Notes under the pieces: model-generated
The model's database searches: none
What the model was told of the DNA's origin: nothing
What the model saw: only the letters and a program-made list of their open reading frames with translations
In this document: piece by piece, positions 26,891 to 37,788 of the stretch
Position numbering within the stretch: the first letter of the stretch is position 1
Layout: every line of letters starts with the position of its first letter
Assembly: GCA_021850325.1 (NCBI GenBank)
Contig: JAJZMF010000026.1
Coordinates: forward strand, 1 to 64,000
Origin: Actinomycetes bacterium
Lineage (GTDB): Bacteria; Actinomycetota; Acidimicrobiia; Acidimicrobiales; Palsa-688
Direction: 5' to 3'
Length of the DNA stretch: 64,000 nt
Made by a program: the position numbers and the translations under genes

Positions 26891-27403
26891 GTGAGAGGGA
26901 AGTGGGCGGCCGGCATCAAGCCGAGGTTCTTCACCTGGGTGATCAAGGACAAGCTGGCCGTCTGCGAGCGGCCCGGTGGCTACGCCCGCAACCATCGCAA
27001 GGTCCGCCGACGGGAGGAGATCCTCTGGATCAAGTGCCAGGGGTTCACGAGGGTGGTCTCGCTCCTGCCCTCCCCGCACAACCTCCACGCCTACGACGAG
27101 GAGCAGCTCAGGTGGTCCCACGTGCCCTTCGCCGTCAACGACGACCCGGCAGCAGTGCTGCCCGACCTCTACCAGCAGCTCCGGGCGTGGCTGCGCGAGG
27201 ACGAAAGGGTGGTCGTGCACCAGGAGGAAGTGAGCGACCGGTTGATGGGGGTGGTGGCCGGTTACCTGCACTGGAGCAGGTTGGTCCCCGAGAGCGCTCA
27301 AGCCGTGACCATCGTGGAGCGGCTGTTCGCCCGCCAGATGGGGCCCGAGGGCCGCGAACTGGTGGCAACGGTGTCCTCCCTGCCGGGCGGGCAGGAGCAG
27401 TAG
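26891..27403 (+). CDS. Dual-specificity-phosphatase-fold protein with degenerate P-loop
   Basis: A 170-residue protein inside the folate operon. The layout follows small DSP-like phosphatases: FTWVIKDKLAVCERPG near residue 14, GFTRVVSLLP at 51, RWSHVPFAVNDDP at 74 where the general-acid Asp would be, then VVVHQEEVSDRLMGVVAGYL. In active enzymes this last segment reads HC-x2-G-x2-R; here it is His110-Gln111-Glu-Glu-Val114-Ser-Asp-Arg117, so the nucleophilic Cys and the Gly are lost while His, Arg and spacing remain. It is therefore probably a pseudophosphatase or phosphate-binding protein. Assignment rests on pattern, not on a search. It lies nine bases after folP and four before folB. Confidence 0.6.
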   Translation: MRGKWAAGIKPRFFTWVIKDKLAVCERPGGYARNHRKVRRREEILWIKCQGFTRVVSLLPSPHNLHAYDEEQLRWSHVPFAVNDDPAAVLPDLYQQLRAWLREDERVVVHQEEVSDRLMGVVAGYLHWSRLVPESAQAVTIVERLFARQMGPEGRELVATVSSLPGGQEQ

Positions 27404-27407
27404 CGGA

Positions 27408-27794
27408 GTGGAGGCGTGGGGAGCCTTACCGGACCGCATCGAACTGCGTGGCCTCCGCCTGCTGGGCACCCATGGTGCCCTGCCCGAGGAGAGCGACCGC
27501 CCTCAGCCGTTCGAGGTCGACATCGACCTCTTCATGGACCTGGGGCCGGCCGGCCGTTCGGACGACCTTGCCGCCACGGCTGACTACGGGCTCGTGTGCG
27601 AGGCTGCCCGCCGTGTGCTCGAGGGGCCGCACGTCGACCTGATGGAGGCGCTGGCCGAAAGGGTGGCGGCTGAGGTGCTGGAGAGCGCCGGGCCCGGTGG
27701 CCTGGCGGTGACCGTATGGGTACGCAAGCTGCGCCCCCCGGTCGGGTACCAGCTCGGCTGGGCAGGCGTGCAGGTGCACCGCCGCCGCTCGTGA
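27408..27794 (+). CDS. folB: Dihydroneopterin aldolase
   Basis: A 128-residue enzyme splitting dihydroneopterin to 6-hydroxymethyl-dihydropterin and glycolaldehyde. IELRGLRLLGTHGALPEE is the conserved start, FEVDIDLFMDL and DDLAATADYGLVCE follow, and LMEALAERVAAEVL carries the catalytic region. The usual VRKLRPPV segment precedes the C-terminus. The stop overlaps the folK start (GTGA). Confidence 0.93.
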   Translation: MEAWGALPDRIELRGLRLLGTHGALPEESDRPQPFEVDIDLFMDLGPAGRSDDLAATADYGLVCEAARRVLEGPHVDLMEALAERVAAEVLESAGPGGLAVTVWVRKLRPPVGYQLGWAGVQVHRRRS

Positions 27795-28243
27795 ACAGGT
27801 CTTTCGTCGCTCTCGGTTCGAACCTGGGCGACCGGTGGGCATACCTGCGGGGTGGGGTGGCACTGCTGCCCGGCCTGGTCGCCGCCTCCAGGGTCTACGA
27901 GACGTCCCCCGTCGGCGGCCCGCCCGACCAGGGCCCGTACCTGAACATGGTGGTCGAGGTGAGCCCTTCCACCCCTCCGTACGAGCTGCTCGAACAGGCG
28001 CGCCGCGCCGAGGAGTGGGCCGGGAGGCAGCGTGGGGAGCGTTGGGGGCCGCGGACACTCGACGTGGACCTGCTCATGGTCGCGGGCCACGTGGTCGACG
28101 ACCCCGAGCTGACCCTGCCGCACCCCAGGATGTGGCAGCGGGCGTTCGTCCTGGTACCGTTGGCGGACCTGGCTCCCGAGCTGGTGGCCGGCCATCTGGA
28201 GGCGGTCGGCTCAGAGGGCGTCAGGCTCGCCGGCCAGCTGTAA
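27791..28243 (+). CDS. folK: 6-hydroxymethyl-7,8-dihydropterin pyrophosphokinase
   Basis: A 150-residue kinase transferring pyrophosphate from ATP to the pterin. FVALGSNLGDRWAYLR is the HPPK start, VYETSPVGGPPDQGPYLNMV is the substrate loop and GPRTLDVDLLM holds the Mg-binding D-x-D; LPHPRMWQRAFVLVPLADLA is the C-terminal signature. Translationally coupled to folB. In mycobacteria several small genes separate folK from panC; here panC follows after ten bases. Confidence 0.95.
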   Translation: MNRSFVALGSNLGDRWAYLRGGVALLPGLVAASRVYETSPVGGPPDQGPYLNMVVEVSPSTPPYELLEQARRAEEWAGRQRGERWGPRTLDVDLLMVAGHVVDDPELTLPHPRMWQRAFVLVPLADLAPELVAGHLEAVGSEGVRLAGQL

Positions 28244-28253
28244 GAGGTCATCG

Positions 28254-29111
28254 TTGATCGTCACCTCACAACCCTCGGAGTTCTCGGAGCTGCTCGAGCA
28301 GGCGCGCCGTGCCGGCCGGACGGTCGGCTTGCACCCGACAATGGGCGCGCTGCACGCCGGGCATGCAGCGAACGTGCGCCGGGCCGCGCTCGAGTGCGAC
28401 CTGGCTGCGGTGACCATCTTCGTCAACCCTCTGCAGTTCGGTCCCGGGGAGGACTTCGAGGCCTACCCCCGGGACCTGGGCGTCGACCTCGAACTGGCGG
28501 AGGCGGCGGGGGCCGGGGTTGTTTTCTGCCCCTCGACAGAGGCGATGTACGGCCGCTCTCCTCTGGTCACTGTGGGCGTCAAGGGCCTGGCCGAACGGTG
28601 GGAGGGGGCGCGCCGCCCGGGCCACTTCGATGGCGTGGCCACCGTGGTGACCAAGTTGTTCGCCCTGGCCGGCCCGTGCACGGCGTACTTCGGGGAGAAG
28701 GACTACCAGCAACTGGTGGTCGTACGGCGCCTGGTCGAGGACCTCTCGTTGCCCGTACGGGTCGAGGCATGCCCGACGGTACGCGAAGCCGACGGCTTGG
28801 CCCTGTCGAGCAGGAACCGCTACCTGGGGCCGGAAGAGCGCGAGGAGGCGCCGGGCTTGTACTGGGCCCTACTGGCAGGCAAGCGGGCCATCGAGGAGCA
28901 GGGCGTTGCGGACGCGGCCCTGGTGGTGGAGGAGATGCACCGGGCTGTTCGTCGCCAGCCCCTGGTGGAGCTGGAGTACGCCGCCGTGGTGAGCCCCGAG
29001 GACCTCGAGCCCGTCGACGAGGTGAGCGGCCCGGCCCGGCTGCTCATCGCCGGACGGGTGGGCCTCGCACGCCTGATCGACAACGTGGCCGCCGAGAAGG
29101 AGGACGCCTAG
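28254..29111 (+). CDS. panC: Pantothenate synthetase
   Basis: A 285-residue ligase joining pantoate and beta-alanine with ATP. HPTMGALHAGHAANVRRA contains the HxGH nucleotide motif, VNPLQFGPGEDFEAYPRDL and CPTVREADGLALSSRNRYL (KMSKS equivalent) follow. The TTG start is supported by AAGAGGT at 28242-28248. The usual partner panD is not adjacent; panC is followed at once by coaX. Confidence 0.95.
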   Translation: MIVTSQPSEFSELLEQARRAGRTVGLHPTMGALHAGHAANVRRAALECDLAAVTIFVNPLQFGPGEDFEAYPRDLGVDLELAEAAGAGVVFCPSTEAMYGRSPLVTVGVKGLAERWEGARRPGHFDGVATVVTKLFALAGPCTAYFGEKDYQQLVVVRRLVEDLSLPVRVEACPTVREADGLALSSRNRYLGPEEREEAPGLYWALLAGKRAIEEQGVADAALVVEEMHRAVRRQPLVELEYAAVVSPEDLEPVDEVSGPARLLIAGRVGLARLIDNVAAEKEDA

Positions 29112-29903
29112 GTGCTGATGGCCATCGACGTTGGCAACACCCAGATCGTCGTGGGCTTGTTCGCCGACGGGGGGGCCGGGGTGGGGTCGGGCGACCTGGT
29201 GCACCACTGGAGGGTGGCCACGCACTCGACCTTCACCGCGGACGAGTTCGCCCTCCAACTGTCGCAGCTCCTGGCCCTGGAGGGCCTCGACCTCGGGGCC
29301 GTCAGCGGCACGGCGGTGGCCTGCGTGGTCCCACCGTTGAGGCTCGCACTGCGGGAGGTGATCGGCCGGCGGTTGCCCGGGCCCTCGGTCATCCTCGAGC
29401 ACGGGGTGCGCACGGGTATGCCGGTCCTGGTGGACAACCCACGCGAGGTGGGGGCGGACCGCATAGCCGACGCCGTGGCCGCCTACGAGCGCTACGGCGG
29501 GCCCACGATCGTCGTGGACTTCGGGACGGCCACCAACTTCGAGGTGGTCTCGGAGCGGGGGGAGTACGTCGGCGGTGTGCTCTTCCCCGGGTTGGAGGTC
29601 TCGCTCAACGCTCTCAGCGCCCGGGCTGCCATGCTGCCCCGGGTCGACATCGCCCCGCCGAGGACCGTCCTGGGCAAGAACACCGTGGAGCAGCTCCAGG
29701 CCGGTGTCTTCTATGGCTACGGGGCACTGGTGGAGGGTGTCTGCGCCCGGATCGTGGCCGAGGTCGGCCCGGCAACTGTGGTGGCCACCGGTGGGCTCGC
29801 CCCGTTGGTGCTGGGTGCCTCCCCGGTGATAGACCACTACGAACCCTGGCTGACCCTCTACGGGCTCCGGGCCATCTACGACCGCAACCAGGCCGATGAC
29901 TGA
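29112..29903 (+). CDS. coaX: Type III pantothenate kinase
   Basis: A 263-residue ASKHA-fold kinase for the first step of CoA synthesis. LMAIDVGNTQIVVGLF is the phosphate-1 motif, VGADRIADAVAAYERYG the pantothenate site and VVDFGTATNFEVVSERGEY the phosphate-2 region. Type III enzymes are not feedback-inhibited by CoA. Starts at GTG 29112 directly after the panC stop, or ATG 29118. Its last eight bases overlap lysS. Confidence 0.94.
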   Translation: MLMAIDVGNTQIVVGLFADGGAGVGSGDLVHHWRVATHSTFTADEFALQLSQLLALEGLDLGAVSGTAVACVVPPLRLALREVIGRRLPGPSVILEHGVRTGMPVLVDNPREVGADRIADAVAAYERYGGPTIVVDFGTATNFEVVSERGEYVGGVLFPGLEVSLNALSARAAMLPRVDIAPPRTVLGKNTVEQLQAGVFYGYGALVEGVCARIVAEVGPATVVATGGLAPLVLGASPVIDHYEPWLTLYGLRAIYDRNQADD

Positions 29904-31311
29904 TCCGCTCCCCTACCGGGTCGACGTGACGGCGCACGCCGGGGAACTGCAGGAGAGGTTCGCCTCCCTCGCCCCCGGTGAGGGCTCCGGGGCCGAGGTG
30001 ACCGTGGCCGGCCGGGTCGTCCTGCGGCGTGAGATGGGCAAGCTGACCTTCATGACCATGGCCGAGTGGACGGGCCAGGTCCAGTTGTTCGCCGGTGCCC
30101 AGTGGACGGAGCGCTTCGGCGAGCTCAACCATCTTTCGCTCGGGGACTGGGTGAGCGCCAGTGGTGAGGTCGTGCGGACGCGCACCGGTGAGCTCTCGGT
30201 ACGGGTGGCCACCTGGCAGCTGCTGGCCGAGGCCAAGCGGTCGTTCGGGGACAAGTGGCGCGGCATCAGCGATATAGACACCCGCTACCGGCAGCGGTAC
30301 GCCGACATGTGGTCGAACCCGGGTTCCCGCCAGGTCCTCCTGCAGCGCAGCCGCGCCGTCTCGGCCATCCGGCGTTGCCTGGAAGACCGTGGCTTTGTCG
30401 AGGTGGAGACACCGGTGTTCCACCCCGTCCCCGGGGGTGCCACGGCCAAGCCCTTCGTCACCCACCACAATGCGCTGGACATGGAGCTCTACCTGCGCAT
30501 AGCCCTGGAGCTGCACCTGAAGCGCCTCGTGGTGGGAGGCATGGAGCGGGTGTTCGAGATCGGGCGGGTGTTCCGCAACGAGGGCCTGTCCCCCCGTCAC
30601 AACCCGGAGTTCACGATGCTCGAGCTCTACCAGGCCTATGCGGACTACCACGACATGATGGACCTCACCGAGCAGATGGTGGCCGAGGTGGCCGTGGCCG
30701 TGACCGGGACGACCAAGCTGGGTTACGGCGGGCGGGACCTCGACCTGTCCCCTCCATGGCGCCGGGCCACACTGGTCGAACTGGTGGCCGAGCACTCCGG
30801 CCAGGAACTGTCCCTCGAGATGCCCGTCGGGGAGCTGGCCCGCCGGGCCGAGGGCCTCGGGGTGCCGGTCGAGGACCGCTGGGGCCCGGGCAAGCTCCTT
30901 CTAGAGATCTATGAGAAGACGACCGAGCCCCACCTGTGGGGCCCGGTGTTCGTCATGGACTACCCGAAGGAGGTGTCCCCGCTGGCCCGCGACCACCGCT
31001 CCTCACCGGGGATGGTGGAGCGCTTCGAGGCGGTGGTCGCCGGTCGCGAGCTGTGCAACGCGTTCTCCGAGCTGACCGACCCGGATGAGCAGCTGGCCAA
31101 CTTCGAGGCCCAAGCCTCGGCAAGGGCCGCAGGTGACGAAGAGGCAATGGTGGTCGACACCGACTATGTCAGGGCCCTCGAGTACGGGTTGCCCCCCACC
31201 GGTGGCCTGGGGGTGGGCGTGGACCGCCTCGTGATGCTCCTCACCGGGAGCGAGGCCATCCGTGACGTCATAGCCTTCCCGACGCTGCGCCCCGAGGTCG
31301 CGGGGGACTGA
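29896..31311 (+). CDS. lysS: Lysyl-tRNA synthetase, class II
   Basis: A 471-residue synthetase: N-terminal OB-fold anticodon domain (about 30-135) and class II core. Motif 2 is VFEIGRVFRNEGLSPRHNPE, motif 3 is GLGVGVDRLVMLLTGSEAIR. It lacks the membrane domain of mycobacterial LysX, so it is the housekeeping form. The ATG overlaps coaX by eight bases. The order coaX-lysS-clpC is as in mycobacteria, with the prenyl synthase gene intervening. Confidence 0.96.
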   Translation: MTDPLPYRVDVTAHAGELQERFASLAPGEGSGAEVTVAGRVVLRREMGKLTFMTMAEWTGQVQLFAGAQWTERFGELNHLSLGDWVSASGEVVRTRTGELSVRVATWQLLAEAKRSFGDKWRGISDIDTRYRQRYADMWSNPGSRQVLLQRSRAVSAIRRCLEDRGFVEVETPVFHPVPGGATAKPFVTHHNALDMELYLRIALELHLKRLVVGGMERVFEIGRVFRNEGLSPRHNPEFTMLELYQAYADYHDMMDLTEQMVAEVAVAVTGTTKLGYGGRDLDLSPPWRRATLVELVAEHSGQELSLEMPVGELARRAEGLGVPVEDRWGPGKLLLEIYEKTTEPHLWGPVFVMDYPKEVSPLARDHRSSPGMVERFEAVVAGRELCNAFSELTDPDEQLANFEAQASARAAGDEEAMVVDTDYVRALEYGLPPTGGLGVGVDRLVMLLTGSEAIRDVIAFPTLRPEVAGD

Positions 31312-31352
31312 GGGCCCGGGGTGTGGTGCCCCCTCCTGCCTGCCCTACGGCT

Positions 31353-32372
31353 TCAGCTGGCCCGCACGTCGAGGTCGTCGAAGAGGCGCTGGGCCAGGCC
31401 GGACAGGGTCTCCCGGGCCGTTGCGGCGCGCCGGGCCTCACCGTTGGCCGAGGGGCCCGGTGCCGGGAGCAGGGCGAGGGCCTCGGCCGCCTCCTCCGCC
31501 CAGCGGCGGCCTTCGTTGATCGAGCTGCGCACGGCGCCGGTTGCCAGGACCATGTCGCGCACCTTGTCCAGATCTGCCGGTTCGAGCGGCCGGCCGAGCA
31601 GGGCATCGATCTCGGGCCCCGTGTCGGGGTCCGCCAGCGCCCGGATCACGGGCAGGGTGTAGGTGCCCTCCAGGATGTCGTGACCTGCCGGCTTGCCCAG
31701 TTCCGCCTCCGTGCGGACCAGGTCGTTGACGTCGTCCCAGATCTGGAAGGCCATCCCGAAGGCGTGGCCGAACCGGGTGAGGGCCTCGACCGCCGCCGGC
31801 GGTGCCCCGGCGACCAGGCCGCCGATACGCGTGGAGGCCGCGAGCAGTGAGGCTGTCTTGGAGGAGATGGCGTCGAAGTACGCCACCTCGGTACGACCGG
31901 TCGAGTAGGAGTGGCGGAGCTGGACCAGTTCCCCCTGGCACAGGCGCCCGATGGTCGTCGCCAGCACCCTCACCACCTCGGTCCCCAGGCCGGCTGCGAT
32001 CTCCGACGCCTTGGCCAGCAGGAAGTCGCCGGTCAGGATGGCCACCAGGTTCCCCCAGCGGGCGTTGGCGCTCGGTACCCCTCGCCGTGAGCTGGCTTCG
32101 TCGATGACGTCGTCGTGGTAGAGCGAGCCCAGGTGGACGAGCTCGACCGAGACCGCCCCCAGGACGGGCTGGGCGCCCAGTGCGGCTCCGGCTGCGCTCG
32201 TGGCAGCGAGGAGCAGTGCCGGCCGCAGGCGCTTGCCACCTGCGGTGACGAGGTGTGACGCAACTTCGGACAGGACGGGCTCGGGTGCCGCCACCGCCTG
32301 GCGCAGCTCCGCCTCCACTCGGCTCAAGCCTTCATCGAGACCGGGAAGCTCGAGCAACTCCCAGACGTTCAT
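31353..32372 (-). CDS. Polyprenyl diphosphate synthase (trans-prenyltransferase)
   Basis: A 339-residue all-alpha enzyme extending allylic diphosphates with IPP, likely for the menaquinone side chain. First Asp-rich motif: LGSLYHDDVIDEASSRRG; second: FGMAFQIWDDVNDLVRTE; GGKRLRPALLLAA is the IPP-binding part. The residues before the first D-D-x-x-D are small (L-Y-H), consistent with a long-chain product. It is divergent from clpC. ATG 32372 has a TATCGT box six bases upstream. The exact chain length is not readable here. Confidence 0.92.
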   Translation of the reverse strand: MNVWELLELPGLDEGLSRVEAELRQAVAAPEPVLSEVASHLVTAGGKRLRPALLLAATSAAGAALGAQPVLGAVSVELVHLGSLYHDDVIDEASSRRGVPSANARWGNLVAILTGDFLLAKASEIAAGLGTEVVRVLATTIGRLCQGELVQLRHSYSTGRTEVAYFDAISSKTASLLAASTRIGGLVAGAPPAAVEALTRFGHAFGMAFQIWDDVNDLVRTEAELGKPAGHDILEGTYTLPVIRALADPDTGPEIDALLGRPLEPADLDKVRDMVLATGAVRSSINEGRRWAEEAAEALALLPAPGPSANGEARRAATARETLSGLAQRLFDDLDVRAS

Positions 32373-32378
32373 TACCAG

Positions 32379-32384
32379 ACGATA
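32379..32384 (-). promoter_or_regulatory. -10 box (TATCGT) of the prenyl synthase gene
   Basis: TANNNT hexamer six bases before ATG 32372 on the reverse strand; leaderless arrangement. Confidence 0.4.
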
Positions 32385-32630
32385 TGCCAATGTCACGGTC
32401 AAGTACGAACCGACCAGGTCGCCGGCCACCTGCGCGCTGCCGGCGCCGAGGGCTTCCGGAGGGTGCCGGCGCCAACGCTGATGTCGGGGGTGGCAGGTAC
32501 ACTGGGAGAAGCAAGAGCCCAAAAGAGAGGGTATGGATGACTTGCATAGGGAGCGGGGCTTCAGACGGCCTTCGGGACGCCGACCTACTCCAGGTGCGGA
32601 GCACCGGATCTGCTGAGGAGGCTGCGAGCG

Positions 32631-35123
<2,493 letters not shown>

Positions 35124-35150
35124 GCACGCACGGGGGCTGACCCCGGTCAA

Positions 35151-35186
35151 GCGGCGGCGGGGACGGGCCACTGTCCCCGCCGCCGC
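35151..35186 (+). terminator. Hairpin terminator after clpC
   Basis: A perfect 14-bp stem (35151-35164 with 35173-35186, core GGCGGGGAC/GTCCCCGCC) with an eight-base loop, 27 bases after the clpC stop. No T-tract, as is common in high-GC actinobacteria. Confidence 0.7.
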
Positions 35187-35246
35187 CTCGCGTCCGGGGC
35201 CCGGTAGCGGCCCTCCGGTGCCGCGGTGAGCGTCGCAGGCCCCGGT

Positions 35247-35252
35247 TAGCCT
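35247..35252 (+). promoter_or_regulatory. -10 box (TAGCCT) of radA
   Basis: TANNNT hexamer seven bases before GTG 35260; leaderless arrangement. Confidence 0.4.
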
Positions 35253-35259
35253 CGGGGCC

Positions 35260-36708
35260 GTGAGCAAGGCCCGTAGGTCCTACGCCTGTCAGGTTTGCGG
35301 CGCCGCCCAGCCCCGCTGGTCGGGCCGCTGCCCGTCCTGCGGCGAGTGGAACGCCATGGTCGAGCAGGCTGCGCCCACTTCCGGGAGCGGGCCGGCGGGT
35401 AACGCTGTTCCCGAGCTCCTTGCCCTGAACGAAGTGGACATGGACGGGCACCGGCCATTGCCCACGGGTATCGACGAGCTCGACCGTGTCCTGTCGGGAG
35501 GGCTCCTACCCGGCTCCGCCACCCTTCTCGGCGGCGAGCCCGGTACGGGCAAGTCCACTCTTCTCCTGCAGGCCCTGGCCTCGCTGGCCGCGTCCGGGCG
35601 GAGGTGCCTCCTGGTCGCAGCCGAGGAGTCGGCCCATCAGGTGCGTCGGCGCGCCCAACGGCTCGGTGCCGACGTGCCGGGGGTGTTCGTTGTGGAGGCT
35701 ACACAGCTCCCGGCCATCGTCGAGGCGGTGAGCCGTTCGGCGCCCGACGTCGTGGTGGTGGACTCGGTGCAAGCGGTGAGCGACCCGGCCGTGCCGGGGG
35801 GCGCCGGGTCGGTGCCCCAGGTCCGCGAGTGCGCACAGAGCCTGGTCGCGTTGGGCAAGGCCAGCGGTGCCGCCCTGGTACTGGTCGGGCACGTGACCAA
35901 GGACGGTTCCCTGGCCGGGCCGCGGGCACTCGAGCACCTTGTGGACACGGTCCTCAGCTTCGAGGGCGACCGCTACCTGTCCCTGCGCGCCCTGCGGGCG
36001 GTGAAGCACCGCTTCGGCCCCACGGGCGAGACGGGTCTGTTCGAGATGGGGGAGCAGGGCCTGAAGGGGGTGGCGGACCCGAGCGCGCTCTTCCTGGAGG
36101 ACCGTCGCGAAGGCTCGGCCGGCTCCACGGTGACCGTGCCGATCGAGGGCTACCGGCCCCTTGTCGTCGAGGTCCAGGCGCTGGTGGGCCGGGCGTCCCA
36201 GGTCCCACGCCGCTTCGTCACCGGCCTCGACCCCGGCCGCGTCGGCTTCCTGGTGGCGGTGCTCGACCGACGCGCCGGCGTGCCCCTCGGGGACTGTGAC
36301 GTGTACGTGTCGGTCACCGGGGGGGCGCGGGCGGCTGAGCCCGCCGCTGACCTGGCGATCTGCCTGGCGCTGGCCTCGAGCCTGGTGGGCGAGCCCGTGG
36401 CACCGGGCATGGTGGCGATCGGGGAGGTTGGCCTGGGAGGCGAGCTGAGGCGGGTCGCCGGCATGCCCAAGCGCCTGGCAGAGGCCCGTCGGATGGGCTT
36501 CACGAGGGCCCTGGTGCCGGCACCCGGGCCGGGGCACGGCCATAGGGCACCTGATGAGGTGTCGGTGGCGGCCAGCCTGCGCGAGGCGCTCGGTGCTGCG
36601 TTCGCCCGCGGCTGGCCCCTGGAGGGCGCCGGTCGCGGCGGCCGCAAGACGCCCCCGGGCAGCGCCGCGCCGGGTAGGACAGTCCACACGTTGCGTGGAA
36701 TGGGTTAG
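35260..36708 (+). CDS. radA: DNA repair protein RadA
   Basis: A 482-residue RecA-like helicase that promotes branch migration in recombination. Zinc finger C-x2-C..C-x2-C in YACQVCGAAQPRWSGRCPSC, Walker A in LLGGEPGTGKSTLLLQ, a RadA-specific motif that reads KHRFG here (canonical KNRFG) near residue 250, and a Lon-like C-terminal domain (ADLAICLALASSLVGEPVAP, IGEVGLGGELRRVAGMPKRL). radA-disA adjacency is conserved in actinobacteria. GTG start at 35260 with a -10 box seven bases upstream suggests a leaderless mRNA. Confidence 0.95.
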   Translation: MSKARRSYACQVCGAAQPRWSGRCPSCGEWNAMVEQAAPTSGSGPAGNAVPELLALNEVDMDGHRPLPTGIDELDRVLSGGLLPGSATLLGGEPGTGKSTLLLQALASLAASGRRCLLVAAEESAHQVRRRAQRLGADVPGVFVVEATQLPAIVEAVSRSAPDVVVVDSVQAVSDPAVPGGAGSVPQVRECAQSLVALGKASGAALVLVGHVTKDGSLAGPRALEHLVDTVLSFEGDRYLSLRALRAVKHRFGPTGETGLFEMGEQGLKGVADPSALFLEDRREGSAGSTVTVPIEGYRPLVVEVQALVGRASQVPRRFVTGLDPGRVGFLVAVLDRRAGVPLGDCDVYVSVTGGARAAEPAADLAICLALASSLVGEPVAPGMVAIGEVGLGGELRRVAGMPKRLAEARRMGFTRALVPAPGPGHGHRAPDEVSVAASLREALGAAFARGWPLEGAGRGGRKTPPGSAAPGRTVHTLRGMG

Positions 36709-36711
36709 CAT
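36706..36711 (+). promoter_or_regulatory. -10 box (TAGCAT) of disA
   Basis: TANNNT hexamer overlapping the radA stop, six bases before GTG 36718; leaderless arrangement. Confidence 0.4.
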
Positions 36712-36717
36712 CGCCGG

Positions 36718-37788
36718 GTGCCGGACCGGCTGAGCGCAGCGATGATCGAGGCACTGAGCTCGATCGCCCCCGGCCAGCCTCTCCGTGAGGGCCTGGACCG
36801 CATACTCCAGGCCAATATGGGTGGCCTCATCATCGTGGGGGACGGCCCCGAGGTGCTGTCGATCTGTTCGGGAGGTTTCCTCCTGGACTCGGAGTTCAGC
36901 CCCCAACGTCTGTCGGAGCTGGCCAAGATGGACGGGGCGATAATCCTGGCCAACGACGCCAGTCGCATCGCGCGTGCCAACGTGCACCTGGTGCCCAACC
37001 CGTCGGTTGCCACCGCAGAGACCGGTACACGGCACCGGACGGCCGAAAGGGTGGCGCGTTCCATAGACGTGCCGGTCATCACGGTGTCCGAGGACCGCTC
37101 CGTGATCACCGTGTACCGGGGGGACCAGCAGCGGCCGCTCGTGCCCGTGGAGAGGCTCCTGGCCCGGGCCAACCAGGCGCTGGAGACCCTGGAGGGTTAC
37201 CGGGACCGCCTCGACGTGGTGACCAATGCCCTGTCCGCCTTGGAGGTGGAGGACATGGTCACGGTACGGGACGTGGTCACCGTCCTGCAGAGAGCCGAGA
37301 TGGTGCGCCGCATCGCCGAGGAGGTGGACGGCTACAGCATCGAGCTCGGCACGGACAGCCGCCTCGTGCGCCTCCAGCTGGAGGAGATGTTGGCCGGCGT
37401 GGAGGAGGAGCGCCGCCTGATCCTGCGCGACTACCTGCCGGCAAGCCCCACCTGGGGGGTGCACGAAGCTCTTGGGGCCCTCAGCCAGCTGTCGACCGAG
37501 CGGCTCCTGAACCTGGCCAAAGTGGCCGACGTGCTGCGTATCGTGTCCAGCTCCGACCTGGAGGGCGCCCTGCGGCCCTTCGGTTACCGCCTCCTGTCCA
37601 AGATCCCCCGCCTACCCGACCAGGTTGTGACCAACATCGTCCAGCGCTACGGGGGGTTGCAGCAGATCCTGCGGGCAAGCGTGGACGACCTGGACAAGGT
37701 GGACGGGATCAGCGTGGCCGGTGCGCACTTCGTGAAGGAAGGCCTCGCCCGTCTGGCCGAGACCAGCATCCTGGACCGGCTGGGGTGA
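36718..37788 (+). CDS. disA: DNA-integrity scanning diadenylate cyclase
   Basis: A 356-residue c-di-AMP synthase. The DAC domain (1-140) holds the catalytic DGA (Asp72-Ala74 in AKMDGAIILAND) and the RHR triplet (105-107 in ETGTRHRTAERVA). A helical linker and a C-terminal HhH DNA-binding part (IPRLPDQVVTNIVQRYGG, DDLDKVDGISVAGAHFVKEG) complete the octameric scanner known from Bacillus and mycobacteria. No c-di-AMP phosphodiesterase is in the window. The stop overlaps the methyltransferase start (GTGA). Confidence 0.95.
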   Translation: MPDRLSAAMIEALSSIAPGQPLREGLDRILQANMGGLIIVGDGPEVLSICSGGFLLDSEFSPQRLSELAKMDGAIILANDASRIARANVHLVPNPSVATAETGTRHRTAERVARSIDVPVITVSEDRSVITVYRGDQQRPLVPVERLLARANQALETLEGYRDRLDVVTNALSALEVEDMVTVRDVVTVLQRAEMVRRIAEEVDGYSIELGTDSRLVRLQLEEMLAGVEEERRLILRDYLPASPTWGVHEALGALSQLSTERLLNLAKVADVLRIVSSSDLEGALRPFGYRLLSKIPRLPDQVVTNIVQRYGGLQQILRASVDDLDKVDGISVAGAHFVKEGLARLAETSILDRLG

